Below, piece after piece: positions 26,833 through 38,928 of a stretch of 64,000 nt of DNA (its first letter is position 1; each line of letters opens with the position of its first letter). The translations under genes and the position numbers were made by a program. A model generated the notes under the pieces. The model did no database searches and was not told where the DNA came from. It was given only the letters and a program-made list of their open reading frames with translations. The DNA is from Ralstonia soli (GTDB taxonomy: Bacteria; Pseudomonadota; Gammaproteobacteria; Burkholderiales; Burkholderiaceae): positions 62,001 to 126,000 of the forward strand of contig NZ_JAMXHT010000011.1 in NCBI RefSeq assembly GCF_023955655.1, read 5' to 3'.

Positions 26833-28476
26833 ATGACCCAATTTGCTTCGGGCATCGACGCACCACCACGTCATGCCGCGCTCGACGACGCCCACGTGGG
26901 CGACATCCGCGGTGCGCTCGGCACCATCGCGCATCACGATACCGGCGCGCGTGACGGCTGGCGCGCGCGTCTGCGCACGCTGCTCGCCATCCTCGGGCCC
27001 GGCCTGATCGTGATGGTCGGCGACAACGATGCCGGCGCGTTCGGCACGTACACGCAGGCCGGGCAGAACTACGGCACCACGCTGCTGTGGACGTTGCTGC
27101 TGCTCATCCCCGTGCTGTACGTGAACCAGGAGATGGTGCTGCGCTTAGGCGCCGTCACGCGTGTCGGCCATGCGCGGCTGATCTTTGCGCGCTTCGGCAA
27201 GTTCTGGGGCAGCTTCTCCGTGATCGATCTGTTTCTGGTGAACGCGCTGACGCTGGTGACGGAGTTCATCGGCATCAGCTTGGCGCTGGAGTACCTTGGC
27301 ATCCCGCGCTATTGGGGCGTGTGCGCGGCGGCGGCGCTGGTGATGCTGGCCTCGTCCACCGGAGACTTCCGCCGCTTCGAGCGCTTTGCGTTGCTGCTGG
27401 TGGCCGGCAGCCTCACGCTCATTCCCGTGTTCGTGATGGTGCATCCGCCGATGGGGCAGGTGGCGCGTGACTTCTTCGTGCCAGCACTCCCGGCCGGCGC
27501 ACCGCTGGCGGAGGTGATGTTGCTGATCATCGCCATCGTGGGGACGACGGTCGCGCCGTGGCAATTGTTCTTCCAGCAGAGCTATGTGATCGACAAACGC
27601 ATCACCGCACGCTTCATTCGCTATGAGCGTGCGGATTTGTGGCTGGGCATCGTGCTGGTGATTGCCGGTGCCGTGGCGATGATTGCCTTCAGCGCGCAGG
27701 CCTTTCATGGCACGCCTGAATTCGGCAACTACACCGATGCGCTGGGCACCGCGAAAGGGTTGGAAGCCCATTCGGGCCGCTGGGCCGGCGTGCTGTTTGC
27801 GATCGCGCTGCTGGACGCCAGCATCATCGGCGCGTGCGCGGTGTCGCTCTCCACGGCGTATGCGATTGGCGATGTGTTTGCCGTGCGGCATTCGCTGCAT
27901 CGCAAGCCAACGGAGGCCAAGGGCTTCTATGCCGTGTATGCCGGGCTGACGCTGTTGGCGGCGGGTTTGGTGCTGACACCGGGCGTGCCGCTGGGGCTGC
28001 TGACCAACGCGGTGCAGTCGCTGGCTGGCGTGCTGCTGCCGAGCGCGACGGTGTTCCTGCTGCTGCTGTGCAACGACAAGGCTGTGCTGGGCCCGTGGAC
28101 AAACGGCCGCACGATGAACATCTTCACCGGCGGCGTGGTGGCGGTGCTGGTGATGCTCTCCGTCATCCTGACGGCGGCGGTGCTGTTTCCTGGCATCGGC
28201 GAATTCGAGATCGGCGCGATCCTGATCGGCGGCTCGGTCATCGCCATCGTCATGTCGCTGGTGCTGTGGCGCATTGCGCGACGCACGCAGCGGCCGCATC
28301 ACCCGCTGCGCGTCAGCGTGCTCGACCGCGACCGCTGGACCATGCCGCCGCTGGAGCAGCTCACGCCGGCACGGTGGACGCCGCTCAAGCGCACGTGGAT
28401 GTTCGTCCTGCGCGGCTACCTCGTGGTGGCAGCGGGGCTGGTGCTGGTTCGGATTGCCGGATTGCTGACGCAATGA
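26833..28476 (+). CDS. Nramp-family divalent-metal transporter with atypical metal site
   Basis: A 547-residue inner-membrane protein with about eleven helices and a polar N-terminal extension of about 50 residues. The LeuT-fold Nramp core is clear: ILGPGLIVMVGDNDAGAFG in TM1 and AIVGTTVAPWQLFFQQS in TM6. The canonical TM1 motif DPGN is DAGA here (Asn replaced by Ala69). The TM6 motif A-T-V-M-P-H is T-T-V-A-P-W (Ala to Thr238, Met to Ala241, His to Trp243). Loss of the Met argues against a typical Mn/Fe transporter and recalls Mg-transporting Nramp relatives. GGAGG precedes the ATG. Confidence 0.85.
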   Translation: MTQFASGIDAPPRHAALDDAHVGDIRGALGTIAHHDTGARDGWRARLRTLLAILGPGLIVMVGDNDAGAFGTYTQAGQNYGTTLLWTLLLLIPVLYVNQEMVLRLGAVTRVGHARLIFARFGKFWGSFSVIDLFLVNALTLVTEFIGISLALEYLGIPRYWGVCAAAALVMLASSTGDFRRFERFALLLVAGSLTLIPVFVMVHPPMGQVARDFFVPALPAGAPLAEVMLLIIAIVGTTVAPWQLFFQQSYVIDKRITARFIRYERADLWLGIVLVIAGAVAMIAFSAQAFHGTPEFGNYTDALGTAKGLEAHSGRWAGVLFAIALLDASIIGACAVSLSTAYAIGDVFAVRHSLHRKPTEAKGFYAVYAGLTLLAAGLVLTPGVPLGLLTNAVQSLAGVLLPSATVFLLLLCNDKAVLGPWTNGRTMNIFTGGVVAVLVMLSVILTAAVLFPGIGEFEIGAILIGGSVIAIVMSLVLWRIARRTQRPHHPLRVSVLDRDRWTMPPLEQLTPARWTPLKRTWMFVLRGYLVVAAGLVLVRIAGLLTQ

Positions 28477-29097
28477 GATCAAGAAGCCACTTCGGTGGCC
28501 TTGTCTTGGCGCCGAAACAAGATGGATTCGCGCTTGCGCTGCGGTATCGGGGCGCACATCTGGGGGCTGCGTCGGGTGCGCACCACTGTGGCTGATTGTC
28601 GCAGTGCAACAACACGCACTTTCGATTTGCTTACCCGCAAAGCCGCGTAAACCCTAGCCGCACGGCGAGGGGGCCACTTGTCAATCGACGGCGATATCTA
28701 ATTGCCTGAGCAGGCGATGCGATCCCAAGCGCCGTCTGGCGGTAAGATCGCGCCCGCATTCCACTCCCAACCGCGCTCCCAACGGGCGCCTGACGTAGTG
28801 CCTGCATCGAATCCTTCCGCCCCCGATGTGTCGTCCGCTGTGTTGTGCAGTGCGGCGGCGCTCAGCCTCGTCCATGCCAGTCATGGCCGAAGTCCGCCTC
28901 ACCGGCGGGGTGCGCTGGGTTCAGCTTCTCCCTGATCGGCGCCCGATGTGATCGAAGACCCGCTGTCGCACCAGGCGTTTCCAAGGTGCCGGTAGCTCGG
29001 TCTTCTCATTTCCCGCGTTTTTCCGCCTGTGGCCTGCTGTTTGGGCTGTTTGGCACCCGTGATGTCCGGAAAGCATCGCCGGCACAAAGTGCAAGAC
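28477..29097. other. Long intergenic region before the cyo operon
   Basis: This 621-bp stretch has no supported gene. A UUCG-loop hairpin at 28486-28499, just after the Nramp-family stop, is a weak terminator candidate since no U run follows. Open frames such as 28702-28935 lack ribosome-binding sites and domain features. The cyo promoter must lie here or in the last 100 bp, but no clear match was found. Confidence 0.5.
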
Positions 29098-30087
29098 ATG
29101 AAGAACACACTCGTTCCACAACTGAAGCGGCTCCTGGCCGCAAGCCTCCCGCTCCTGCTGGCGGGCTGCAACCTGACGGTCCTGGACCCGAAGGGGATGA
29201 TTGCGGCTGAAGAGAAGACGCTGATCCTGGTGGCGACCGGCCTGATGCTGCTGGTGGTCATTCCGGTGATCGTGCTGACGCTGGTGTTTGCGTGGAAGTA
29301 CCGCTCCACCAACACCAAGGCTCGCTACGAGCCGGACTGGTCGCACTCCAACGCCATCGAGGCGGTGGTGTGGCTGATCCCGTGCCTGATCATCATCGTG
29401 CTGGGCGTGATCACCTACAAGTCCACGCACGCGCTGGATCCGTACAAGCCGATCGAGTCGGACGTGAAGCCGATCACCGTCGAGGCCGTCTCGCTCGACT
29501 GGAAATGGCTGTTCATCTATCCGGAACTGAAGATCGCGACGGTCAACCAGCTCGCGTTCCCGGCCAACACGCCGGTCAACTTCAAGATTACGTCCGACAC
29601 GGTGATGAACGCGTTCTTCATCCCGCAGCTCGGCAGCCAGGTGTACGCCATGGCGGGGATGCAGACCAAGCTGCACCTGATCGCCAACGAGACGGGCGTG
29701 TTTGACGGCATGTCGTCGAACTACAGCGGCCAGGGCTTCACGGGCATGAAGTTCAAGGCCACCGCCATGACGAACGAAGAGTTCGACGCCTGGGTCAAGC
29801 AGGTCCGTGCCTCGTCGCAGAACCTGACCAAGGAAGGCTACGCGGAGCTGGCCAAGCCGAGCGAGAAGGTGCCGCCGGCAGCGTACGCCTCGGTGGACCC
29901 GACGCTGTATCACAGCATCCTGCACAAATACATGGGTGACTCGGACAAGGTCCTGACGCTCGACGAGGCGCTCCAAGGCGCCAACTGCACCACCGCGACG
30001 GCCGAAGCGGCCACGCGCGAGTTGCCGGTGCAATCCGCCCTGCCGGCGCCGAAGGCAGCAACTGCGGCCACGCCCAAGAATTCCTAG
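29098..30087 (+). CDS. cyoA: Cytochrome bo3 ubiquinol oxidase subunit II
   Basis: A 329-residue lipoprotein subunit of the proton-pumping quinol oxidase. The signal ends in the lipobox LLLAGC, and two membrane helices follow (about 42-65 and 88-110). The cupredoxin-like domain (VEAVSLDWKWLFIYPE onward) lacks the Cu-A Cys ligands, as expected for a quinol rather than a cytochrome c oxidase. The start MKNTLVPQLKRLLAASLPLL is preferred over the upstream in-frame codon at 29029. Confidence 0.93.
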   Translation: MKNTLVPQLKRLLAASLPLLLAGCNLTVLDPKGMIAAEEKTLILVATGLMLLVVIPVIVLTLVFAWKYRSTNTKARYEPDWSHSNAIEAVVWLIPCLIIIVLGVITYKSTHALDPYKPIESDVKPITVEAVSLDWKWLFIYPELKIATVNQLAFPANTPVNFKITSDTVMNAFFIPQLGSQVYAMAGMQTKLHLIANETGVFDGMSSNYSGQGFTGMKFKATAMTNEEFDAWVKQVRASSQNLTKEGYAELAKPSEKVPPAAYASVDPTLYHSILHKYMGDSDKVLTLDEALQGANCTTATAEAATRELPVQSALPAPKAATAATPKNS

Positions 30088-30096
30088 GAGTTGACG

Positions 30097-32076
30097 ATGT
30101 TTGGCAAGTTGAGTCTGGAGGCCATCCCGCTGCACGAGCCCATCGTGGTCGTGACGGTGTCGGCCATTCTGCTGGGTGGCGCAGGCCTGTTTGGCCTGAT
30201 CACCTACTTCAAGAAGTGGACCTACCTCTGGAATGAGTGGATCACCTCGGTCGATCACAAGAAGATCGGCGTGATGTACTGCATTCTGGCCATCGTGATG
30301 CTGCTGCGCGGCTTTGCCGACGCCATCATGATGCGCTCGCAACTGGCGGTCGCCTCGGGCGGCGGTGCCGGCTATCTGCCGCCTGAGCACTACGACCAGA
30401 TCTTTACCGCGCACGGCGTGATCATGATCTTCTTCATGGCCATGCCGCTGATGACGGGCCTGATCAACCTGATCGTGCCGCTGCAGATTGGTGCGCGCGA
30501 CGTGGCGTTCCCGTTCCTGAACACGCTGTCGTTCTGGCTGGCCGCTGCAGGTGTGGTGCTGATCAACGTGTCGCTGGGCGTGGGTGAGTTTGCTCGCACC
30601 GGCTGGCTGGCGTACCCGCCGCTGTCGGAGCTGGCCTACAGCCCGGGCGTGGGGGTCGACTACTACATCTGGGCCCTGCAGATATCCGGCCTGGGGACCT
30701 TGCTGACCGGCGTGAACTTTGTCGCGACCATCTTCAAGATGCGCGCGCCGGGCATGACGCTGATGCGCATGCCGATCTTCACGTGGACGTCGCTGTGCTC
30801 GATGATCCTGGTCGTCGCCGCCTTCCCGGTGCTGACTGTGGCGCTGGCACTGCTGGGTGCTGACCGCTACCTGGACATGCACTTCTTCACGAACGAGCTG
30901 GGCGGTAACGCCATGCTGTACGTGAACCTGATCTGGATCTGGGGCCACCCCGAGGTGTACATCCTGATCCTGCCGGCGTTCGGCATGTTCTCGGAAATCG
31001 TCTCGACGTTCTCTCGCAAGAAGCTGTTCGGCTACACGTCGATGGTGTGGGCAACCGCCGGCATCACCGTGCTGTCGTTCCTGGTGTGGTTGCACCACTT
31101 CTTCACCATGGGTTCGGGTGCGAACGTCAACGCGTTCTTCGGTATCGCGACGATGATCATCTCGATCCCGACCGGCGTGAAGATCTTCAACTGGCTGTTC
31201 ACGATGTACCGCGGCCGCGTCGAGCTGAACTCGATGATGCTGTGGACGATCGGCTTCATGATCACCTTCGTGATCGGCGGCATGACCGGCGTGCTGCTGG
31301 CCGTGCCGGGTGCGGACTTCCTGCTGCACAACAGCCTGTTCCTGATTGCTCACTTCCACAACACCATCATCGGTGGCGTGGTGTTCGGTTACCTGGCCGG
31401 TATCACGTACTGGTTCCCGAAGGCCTTCGGCTTCAAGCTGGACGAGAAGTGGGGCAAGCGCGCTTTCTGGTGCTGGTTCGTGGGCTTCTACACCGCGTTC
31501 ATGCCGCTGTACGTGCTGGGCTTCATGGGCATGACGCGTCGTCTGAACCATACCGACAATCCGGCATGGCAGCCGTGGCTGATCGTTGCCGTGATCGGCG
31601 CTGCAATCATCGCCTGCGGTATCGCTTCGCAGTTGATCCAGATCTTCGTGAGCATCCGCAACCGTCATGCGCTGGCTGACCTGACGGGTGATCCGTGGGG
31701 TGGCCGTACGCTGGAGTGGGCGACGTCGTCGCCGCCGGCGCACTACAACTTCCCGGTCCTGCCGGTGGTGCGCGACATCGACGCCTTCGCTGACATGAAG
31801 GCGCGCGGTGAAGTGCCGACGCAAGTGGCCGCCAGCTACGAGAAGATCCACATGCCGAAGAACACCGGCGCCGGCTTCTTCATCGGCATGTTCTCGATCG
31901 TGATGGGCTTCGCGCTGATCTGGCACATCTGGTGGATGGCCGTGCTGGGTCTGGTCGGCATGATCGGCAGCTTCATCCTCCGCAGCAACGACGACGACGT
32001 CGATTACTACGTGCCCGCTCACGAGGTTCACGAGACCGAGTCGGCCTACTTCCAACGTATCGGTTCGCAGGCTTAA
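30097..32076 (+). CDS. cyoB: Cytochrome bo3 ubiquinol oxidase subunit I
   Basis: Heme-copper catalytic subunit, 659 residues and about fifteen helices. Ligand motifs are all visible: the low-spin heme His in [11 protein letters not shown], the Cu-B His linked to Tyr in [15 protein letters not shown] in [10 protein letters not shown], and the HFH pair in [12 protein letters not shown]. An in-frame TTG at 30091 precedes the ATG, but AGGAG at 30086-30090 is spaced for the ATG at 30097. Confidence 0.96.
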   Translation: MFGKLSLEAIPLHEPIVVVTVSAILLGGAGLFGLITYFKKWTYLWNEWITSVDHKKIGVMYCILAIVMLLRGFADAIMMRSQLAVASGGGAGYLPPEHYDQIFTAHGVIMIFFMAMPLMTGLINLIVPLQIGARDVAFPFLNTLSFWLAAAGVVLINVSLGVGEFARTGWLAYPPLSELAYSPGVGVDYYIWALQISGLGTLLTGVNFVATIFKMRAPGMTLMRMPIFTWTSLCSMILVVAAFPVLTVALALLGADRYLDMHFFTNELGGNAMLYVNLIWIWGHPEVYILILPAFGMFSEIVSTFSRKKLFGYTSMVWATAGITVLSFLVWLHHFFTMGSGANVNAFFGIATMIISIPTGVKIFNWLFTMYRGRVELNSMMLWTIGFMITFVIGGMTGVLLAVPGADFLLHNSLFLIAHFHNTIIGGVVFGYLAGITYWFPKAFGFKLDEKWGKRAFWCWFVGFYTAFMPLYVLGFMGMTRRLNHTDNPAWQPWLIVAVIGAAIIACGIASQLIQIFVSIRNRHALADLTGDPWGGRTLEWATSSPPAHYNFPVLPVVRDIDAFADMKARGEVPTQVAASYEKIHMPKNTGAGFFIGMFSIVMGFALIWHIWWMAVLGLVGMIGSFILRSNDDDVDYYVPAHEVHETESAYFQRIGSQA

Positions 32077-32079
32077 ACC

Positions 32080-32721
32080 ATGGCTTCCAATGTTCTAGAC
32101 GGTCACGCCGCGCACGCTCACGCGCACGGCCACGACCACGCGCATGACCATGCGCACCACCACGACGTCGCAGACACCAAGGTCTTCGGCTTCTGGGTGT
32201 ACCTGATGAGCGACTTGATCATCTTCGCGTCGCTGTTCGCTACGTTCTGCGTGCTGCGCGGCGCGACAGCGGGCGGCCCGACGGGCAAGGAGCTCTTCGA
32301 TCTGTCGTACGTGGCCATCGAAACCGGCATCCTGCTGGTGTCGTCCATCACGTACGGCATGGTGATGATCAGCGTGCAGAATGGGCGCAAGGATCACGTG
32401 ATGCTGTGGTTGGGCATTACCTTGCTGCTGGGCGCCGCGTTTGTCGGCATGGAAATCAACGAATTCCATCACCTGATCGCTGAAGGCGCCGGCCCGAACC
32501 GCAGCGCGTTCCTGTCGTCGTTCTTCCTGCTGGTCGGCACGCACGGCCTGCACGTGGCAAGCGGCATGCTGTGGATCATCGTCATGATGTGGCAGATCGC
32601 CGCCAAGGGCCTGACCCCGACCCAAACGACGCGCCTGTCGTGCCTGAGCCTGTTCTGGCACTTCTTGGACGTGGTGTGGATCGGTGTGTTCACCGTCGTG
32701 TATCTGCTGGGAGCGATGTAA
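32080..32721 (+). CDS. cyoC: Cytochrome bo3 ubiquinol oxidase subunit III
   Basis: A five-helix subunit III, 213 residues. The N-terminal 30 residues are unusually rich in His ([16 protein letters not shown]), then the family core [20 protein letters not shown] begins. EINEFHHL and [14 protein letters not shown] are conserved blocks. It starts 3 bp after cyoB, and its stop is directly followed by the cyoD ATG. Confidence 0.94.
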   Translation: MASNVLDGHAAHAHAHGHDHAHDHAHHHDVADTKVFGFWVYLMSDLIIFASLFATFCVLRGATAGGPTGKELFDLSYVAIETGILLVSSITYGMVMISVQNGRKDHVMLWLGITLLLGAAFVGMEINEFHHLIAEGAGPNRSAFLSSFFLLVGTHGLHVASGMLWIIVMMWQIAAKGLTPTQTTRLSCLSLFWHFLDVVWIGVFTVVYLLGAM

Positions 32722-33090
32722 ATGGAACAGACCAACGTTTCGATGGGCGGTGCCCACGGTGACGCTCACGGCCACGCCGCTGGCGGCGCCGGCCACGCCA
32801 CCATCAAGGGCTACCTGATCGGCTTCGTGCTGGCGGTGATCCTGACGGCCATCCCGTTCAAGATGGTGATGGACGGCGGCTACTCGCACGGCACCGTGCT
32901 GGTGACGGTGATGGCCCTGGCGGTCGTGCAGATCGTCGTGCACCTGATTTATTTCCTGCACTTGGACGGCTCGTCCGCCCAGCGCTGGAACGTGATGGCC
33001 TTCCTGTTCACGCTGCTGATTCTGGCGATCGTCGTTGTTGGCTCGCTGTGGGTCATGCACAACATGAACGCCAACATGATGACGATGTAA
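32722..33090 (+). CDS. cyoD: Cytochrome bo3 ubiquinol oxidase subunit IV
   Basis: A small three-helix accessory subunit, 122 residues, that aids assembly of subunit I. The core [20 protein letters not shown] is typical, with helices near 32-50, 58-80 and 92-112. The N-terminus is Gly/His-rich like that of cyoC. It begins at the base after the cyoC stop. A terminator follows, and no cyoE (heme O synthase) gene is adjacent. Confidence 0.92.
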   Translation: MEQTNVSMGGAHGDAHGHAAGGAGHATIKGYLIGFVLAVILTAIPFKMVMDGGYSHGTVLVTVMALAVVQIVVHLIYFLHLDGSSAQRWNVMAFLFTLLILAIVVVGSLWVMHNMNANMMTM

Positions 33091-33118
33091 CGAGGCTTGG
33101 CCTCCGTTGCCTCGGAAG

Positions 33119-33146
33119 GGCGCCCCTGGTGGGCGCCTTTTCTTTT
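33119..33146 (+). terminator. Intrinsic terminator after cyoABCD
   Basis: A perfect 7-bp GC stem (33119-33125 with 33131-33137) with a 5-nt loop is followed by a T-rich run. Confidence 0.85.
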
Positions 33147-33235
33147 ACCCGCGCGGCCTGGCCCCCTGGCTTTGCTACACTCCGCGGATTCCCTCTTTCT
33201 GCGTTTTCCCCCGCTTCCAAGCCCGCCTTTTACCT

Positions 33236-34903
<1,668 letters not shown>

Positions 34904-34911
34904 GCGACAAG

Positions 34912-34940
34912 ACGCGGGTCTTTCGGCCCGCGTTTTTCGC
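34912..34940 (+). terminator. Intrinsic terminator after ettA
   Basis: A 7-bp stem (34912-34918 with 34927-34933), extended by two weaker pairs, is followed by five T residues. The converging CDGSH gene ends 12 bp beyond. Confidence 0.8.
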
Positions 34941-34951
34941 CGTGTTGTCGT

Positions 34952-35185
34952 TTAAGGCGAACGGTCCGCCTCCACCGGCGGTGGCGCGTCGAGGTTGCTG
35001 TCGAACTCGGCGCGCTTGTGCGAGCCGTCACAGAACGGCTTGTTCAACGAGTGCCCGCAGCGGCACAGCCATGCCTGGCCTTCCTCCACAGGCAGCTCAC
35101 GCCCGTTCTGGGTGACGATGCGGAAATTCCCCTTGATGTGATACGGCCCGTTATTGCGGGCCGTGATGATGACGTCGTCGGCCAT
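34952..35185 (-). CDS. CDGSH-type iron-sulfur protein
   Basis: A 77-residue protein with one CDGSH motif: CRCGHSLNKPFCDGSHKRAE near residues 41-60. This gives the three Cys and one His that hold a [2Fe-2S] cluster. No signal or membrane helix is seen, so it is cytoplasmic. GGAGG precedes the ATG. A redox or cluster-transfer role is known for the family but not for this gene. Confidence 0.9.
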   Translation of the reverse strand: MADDVIITARNNGPYHIKGNFRIVTQNGRELPVEEGQAWLCRCGHSLNKPFCDGSHKRAEFDSNLDAPPPVEADRSP

Positions 35186-35208
35186 GGTGGCCTCCTTCGT
35201 GCCGCCGC

Positions 35209-35697
35209 TCAGAACAGGATGCCCTGCATCCGATAGGCGAAGTGGGCTGGCTTGGCGTCGCGCATCAAGGCCATGAACTGATCCATGTCCATGTGCACCA
35301 CGTTTTCGTGGTCGCCGGCTTCGAAGTAGACGTCGCCGTGGGTCATGAGGCTGCTGTCGATGTACGTGGGCATGCCGTAAGCCATGCCTACGGGCGGTAC
35401 GGCCCCTGCATCGCAGTCCCTGAAGACCTCGCGCAATTCCGACTCGTCGGCGAGCGTGAGATCCATGCGGCCCGATTCCTTTTGCAGCTCGGATAGGTGC
35501 AGGTGATACGTCGAGGGCAGCACGGCCGCGACATAGCCGAACTTGTCTTCAAGCAACAGCGTCTTGGCCAGACGGTCGCCGGGGACATGCGCGGATTGCG
35601 CGGTTTCGGTGCTGGTGTGGGTATGCGGATGGCGGATCACCTCGTACAGGCAGCCTTTGCTGCGCAGGCAGCCGTCGAGGGTGCTGGAAATCGACAT
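35209..35697 (-). CDS. YbaK/EbsC-family aminoacyl-tRNA deacylase
   Basis: A 162-residue stand-alone editing-domain protein related to YbaK and the ProRS INS domain, which hydrolyse mischarged tRNA. The active-site Lys lies in DRLAKTLLLED, and the GAVPPVGMAYGMPTYID loop is the family signature. It lies 23 bp upstream of the CDGSH gene on the same strand. GGGAGG precedes its ATG. The exact tRNA substrate cannot be read from sequence. Confidence 0.85.
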   Translation of the reverse strand: MSISSTLDGCLRSKGCLYEVIRHPHTHTSTETAQSAHVPGDRLAKTLLLEDKFGYVAAVLPSTYHLHLSELQKESGRMDLTLADESELREVFRDCDAGAVPPVGMAYGMPTYIDSSLMTHGDVYFEAGDHENVVHMDMDQFMALMRDAKPAHFAYRMQGILF

Positions 35698-35800
35698 GGC
35701 GTCCTCCCGGTTGGTTGGCGGCCGGCGGCGAAGTTGCGATGGCCGCTACGTCAGGATAGGTCGGTTTGCGGCGCATGCACGGTGTTGCGTACAAAAGCAA

Positions 35801-35824
35801 CGGGCCGCTCGTGTGAGCGGCCCG
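35801..35824 (-). terminator. Hairpin terminator of the small secreted-protein gene
   Basis: A perfect 10-bp stem (35801-35810 with 35815-35824) has a GTGT loop. On the minus strand it is followed by UUGCUUUU, a weak U tract. It separates the gene at 35856 from the YbaK-like gene. Confidence 0.65.
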
Positions 35825-35855
35825 CGTGGGCTAGGCGATTTGCCGGATGCTGCTA

Positions 35856-36164
35856 TCAGCGATCCCAACCGCGGTGCCAGCCGCGGTCGTGGCGCCATTC
35901 ACGTTCGCGCCACTCGTGACGGCGCCATTCGCGCTCCCGCCAGTCGTCGCGGTCACGGTAGTAGCCACCATAGACCACCGGCGCCGGGGCGTAGACCGGT
36001 GCAGGGCGATAGACCACCGGGGGCGGTGCATAAACGGGCGCCGGGGCCACGTACACCGGTGCAGGCACGCCGAGCGACACGCCGACATCCACATGCGCCA
36101 GCGCCGCCGTCGAGGCGCACAGCGCGGCGCCACCCAGAACGAATGCGAGCAGTGTGCGTTTCAT
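35856..36164 (-). CDS. Small secreted Pro/Val/Tyr-rich protein with basic tail
   Basis: A 102-residue protein with a clear signal peptide (MKRTLLAFVLGGAALCASTA, cleavage near ALA-HVD). The mature part has PVY-type repeats (APAPVYAPPPVVYRPAPVY), then a tail of alternating Arg, Asp, Glu, His and Trp. AAGGAG precedes the ATG. Similar low-complexity envelope proteins are common in Burkholderiales, and their function is unknown. The lipoprotein at 41659 has a related PVY segment. Confidence 0.75.
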   Translation of the reverse strand: MKRTLLAFVLGGAALCASTAALAHVDVGVSLGVPAPVYVAPAPVYAPPPVVYRPAPVYAPAPVVYGGYYRDRDDWREREWRRHEWREREWRHDRGWHRGWDR

Positions 36165-36296
36165 GATGCTTCTCCTTCGGTTGCGAGGCCGGGGCGGGAT
36201 GCCGTCGACTTCGTGTATCAAGTTCGTGAAGCCATTCTATGAACGATGGGGCGCGTCAGGTGATACGCAAATCCTACGGGTGTAACGGAAAGTAAA

Positions 36297-36328
36297 ACGC
36301 CCCACCGGGCAAGATGCTGGTGGGGCGT
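36297..36328 (-). terminator. Intrinsic terminator of opgGH
   Basis: A perfect 10-bp stem (36297-36306 with 36319-36328) has a 12-nt loop. Read on the minus strand, the U-rich UUUUACUUU follows directly. Confidence 0.85.
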
Positions 36329-36351
36329 GGTATTCGGCGTGAGCTCGTTGC

Positions 36352-38928
36352 TCAGCCTTGCGCAGGCTCCCAGGCCGCACGCTGCTCGGGTGACGACCAC
36401 ACCGCCAGATGCAGCGCCGACAACGAGAACGGATCCGACAGCAGCACCAGCTTTTGCTTGCCTGTGAGTTTGTCGGGCCCGACTTCGAGCGCGTGACGTA
36501 CATGCGCCTCCCGCACGGCCAGCAGACGCTTGTCGTGCGGAAAGCGCGCTGTGCCGATCGCGCACATCAACGCGTTGGTGACGGGGTCTACCACGGCCTG
36601 CCGGAAGTCCGGCATCGGCGGCGCATTACGCAGATGCTTGCGCGTGGCACGCAACTCGCGCGGCGGGCGCACTTCCTCGGGGATCATGAACAGCCGCAGG
36701 CGACGCGTGCGTCGGCCCAGACTCACGCGGCTAGAGAGCACCGACAGTGGAATCGACACGATCAGCGCGCCCACCACCGGCGAGAGCCACCACAGGAAGC
36801 TCGGGTTCAGCCAATACACGATCGCGGCCCAGACGATGCCGATCACGGTATGCAGGCCATGACGGCGCACGGCATCGCCCCAATGCGTCTGCGCATCTTC
36901 ACGCGGCGGCGACTTCCAGTGCACCTTCCAGCCAAGGAACGCGGCCGTCACGAAGCGCGTGTGGAACAGCATGCGCACCGGCGCGGCCAACACCGAGAAC
37001 GCCGCCTCGATCGCCATCGACAGCGCCAGATGGATGGCCCCGCCAAAGCGCTTCGGCCCTTGCGCCCACAGCACGAGCACGCTCAGGATCTTCGGCAGGA
37101 ACAGCACGGTGGCGGTGGCCGAGAACAGCGCGGCAGCCTTCTCCGGATGCCACTCCGGCCAGATTGGGAAGATCTGGTGCGGCTGTGTGAAGTATTCGGG
37201 CGCGATCAGCGTGTGCTTGGCCAGCAGCGCCGTCGACAGCAACAGGAACAGGAACCACAGCGGCGCCGACAGATAGGCCATTACGCCCGTGATGAACACC
37301 GCGCGGTGCACGCGATGGAAACCCGGCGCGCCAAACAGGCGGAAGTTCATCAGGTTGCCGTGGCACCACCGGCGGTCGCGGCCCAGCTCGTCGAGCAGGT
37401 TGGGCGGCATCTCTTCGTAGCTGCCGTCGAGGTCGTAGGCGATCCACACGGCCCAGCCGGCGCGGCGCATCAGCGCGGCTTCGACAAAGTCGTGCGACAT
37501 GATTTCGCCCGACAGCGAGCCCTTGCCCGGAATCGGCGCCAACGCGCAGTGCTTGATGAACGGGTCCAGCCGGATGATCGCGTTGTGGCCCCAATAGTGC
37601 GATTCGCCCAGCTGCCAGTAGTGCAGGCCGGCGGTGAACAGCGGGCCATACACGCGCGTGGCGAACTGCTGGATGCGCGCATACAGCGTGTCGCGGCCAG
37701 CGGCGCGCGGCGCGGTCTGGATGATGCCGGCAGAAGGTGCCCCCTCCATCAGCTGCACCAGGCGCGTCAGGCAATCGCCGCTCATCACGCTGTCGGCGTC
37801 GAGCACGATCATGTAGCGGTATTTGCCGCCCCAGCGCCGGCAGAAATCGTCGATGTTGCCGCTCTTGCGCTTCACACGGTGACGGCGCCAGCGGTAGAAG
37901 ATGCGGCCGAACCCGTCGAGCGCGCGGCAGATGTGCAGCCACGCATCGGCTTCTGCGGTGCGGATGTCGGGGTCGCCGGAGTCCGAAAGCACGAAGAAAT
38001 CGAAGTGCTCCAGATGCCCCGTGCGCTGCAGCGACTCGTACGTTGCGCGCAGCCCGGCGAACACGCGCTGCACATCTTCATTGCAGATCGGCATGACGAT
38101 GGCGGTGCGCGCATCGTCGGGGATCACCGCATCGGGCGCGGCGCGGCGCGAGATGACGAAGCGGTCCCCGTGGAAGGCCAGCAGCAGGAAGCCGGTGATG
38201 GCCGTCCAGAAACCCGCCGACACCCAGCAGAACAGCACCGCAAACAGCACGATGATGATGGCTTCGAGCCAGTCGGCGCCGTGGTACGGCAGCACCGTGC
38301 TCATCGCCCAGGTGGCGGCGACGGTCTGGGCGATCATCAGCGCGAGCAGCGTCAGGCGACGGCGCGCGCCGACAAAGCGCCAGATGCCTTTGGGATCGGG
38401 CGAGTCGGGCGCTTCGTATGGCACCGGCGCCTTGCCGCCATGCATCCAGCGATCGATGGCCTTGCGCGCGCGCCAGATCGGCCCGAGCACCCACGGCCAC
38501 GGCACCATCGAGCGACGTGCCGGCGTGGGGCCGGTATCCAGATGGATGCGGCCTTCGCTGTCGTGTTCGAGCGGCGGTGCCGGCTCGGTGGCGGGCTCGG
38601 TCGATGCGGCATCGGCGCGCGTGGTGCCGTAGGCGGCATCCAGGCGCGACCCGACCGATGCGTAGGCCGGTGCGTTGGCTTGGAGCGAAGTCGTCTGTGC
38701 CGGGTCGAGCTTGGCCAGCGCGCGATGCAGCTTCGCGAGTGCCGCAGCATCGTCGTCGCCGGCCGCAATGCCCGCATCGCGTAGCAGCGCGGCACGTGCG
38801 TTGGCCGCCAGCGGCAGCGCTTCAAGATAACGATCGGCGACGGACTGCGCCGTCGCCATGGCAGCGCCTGCGGCGCCGCCGGTCTGGGCCGTCGTCACGT
38901 TCAGCCCGGAGGTAGCAGGTAGCTCCAC
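36352..38928 (-). CDS. opgH: Glucans biosynthesis glucosyltransferase H
   Basis: An inner-membrane family 2 glucosyltransferase that polymerises the beta-1,2 glucan backbone of osmoregulated periplasmic glucans, 858 residues. A cytoplasmic N-terminal part of about 170 residues precedes two helices ([19 protein letters not shown] and the following one). The catalytic domain has [17 protein letters not shown] (metal-binding DxD) and the [10 protein letters not shown] motif equivalent to QxxRW. Further helices lie in the C-terminal half. It overlaps opgG by 28 bp, so the two are co-translated. Confidence 0.95.
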   Translation of the reverse strand: MELPATSGLNVTTAQTGGAAGAAMATAQSVADRYLEALPLAANARAALLRDAGIAAGDDDAAALAKLHRALAKLDPAQTTSLQANAPAYASVGSRLDAAYGTTRADAASTEPATEPAPPLEHDSEGRIHLDTGPTPARRSMVPWPWVLGPIWRARKAIDRWMHGGKAPVPYEAPDSPDPKGIWRFVGARRRLTLLALMIAQTVAATWAMSTVLPYHGADWLEAIIIVLFAVLFCWVSAGFWTAITGFLLLAFHGDRFVISRRAAPDAVIPDDARTAIVMPICNEDVQRVFAGLRATYESLQRTGHLEHFDFFVLSDSGDPDIRTAEADAWLHICRALDGFGRIFYRWRRHRVKRKSGNIDDFCRRWGGKYRYMIVLDADSVMSGDCLTRLVQLMEGAPSAGIIQTAPRAAGRDTLYARIQQFATRVYGPLFTAGLHYWQLGESHYWGHNAIIRLDPFIKHCALAPIPGKGSLSGEIMSHDFVEAALMRRAGWAVWIAYDLDGSYEEMPPNLLDELGRDRRWCHGNLMNFRLFGAPGFHRVHRAVFITGVMAYLSAPLWFLFLLLSTALLAKHTLIAPEYFTQPHQIFPIWPEWHPEKAAALFSATATVLFLPKILSVLVLWAQGPKRFGGAIHLALSMAIEAAFSVLAAPVRMLFHTRFVTAAFLGWKVHWKSPPREDAQTHWGDAVRRHGLHTVIGIVWAAIVYWLNPSFLWWLSPVVGALIVSIPLSVLSSRVSLGRRTRRLRLFMIPEEVRPPRELRATRKHLRNAPPMPDFRQAVVDPVTNALMCAIGTARFPHDKRLLAVREAHVRHALEVGPDKLTGKQKLVLLSDPFSLSALHLAVWSSPEQRAAWEPAQG

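Noticed and set aside
28702-28935. Short ORFs upstream of cyoA
   Set aside because: No ribosome-binding site and no domain; low-complexity Ser/Pro/Ala content.
28921-32055. A 1044-residue open frame on the minus strand opposite cyoA and cyoB
   Set aside because: It is a shadow of two well-supported genes in GC-rich DNA; the product is His/Arg/Gln-rich with no domain.
36409-38784. A 791-residue plus-strand frame opposite opgH
   Set aside because: Shadow of opgH, which has clear glycosyltransferase motifs; the antisense product is low in complexity.
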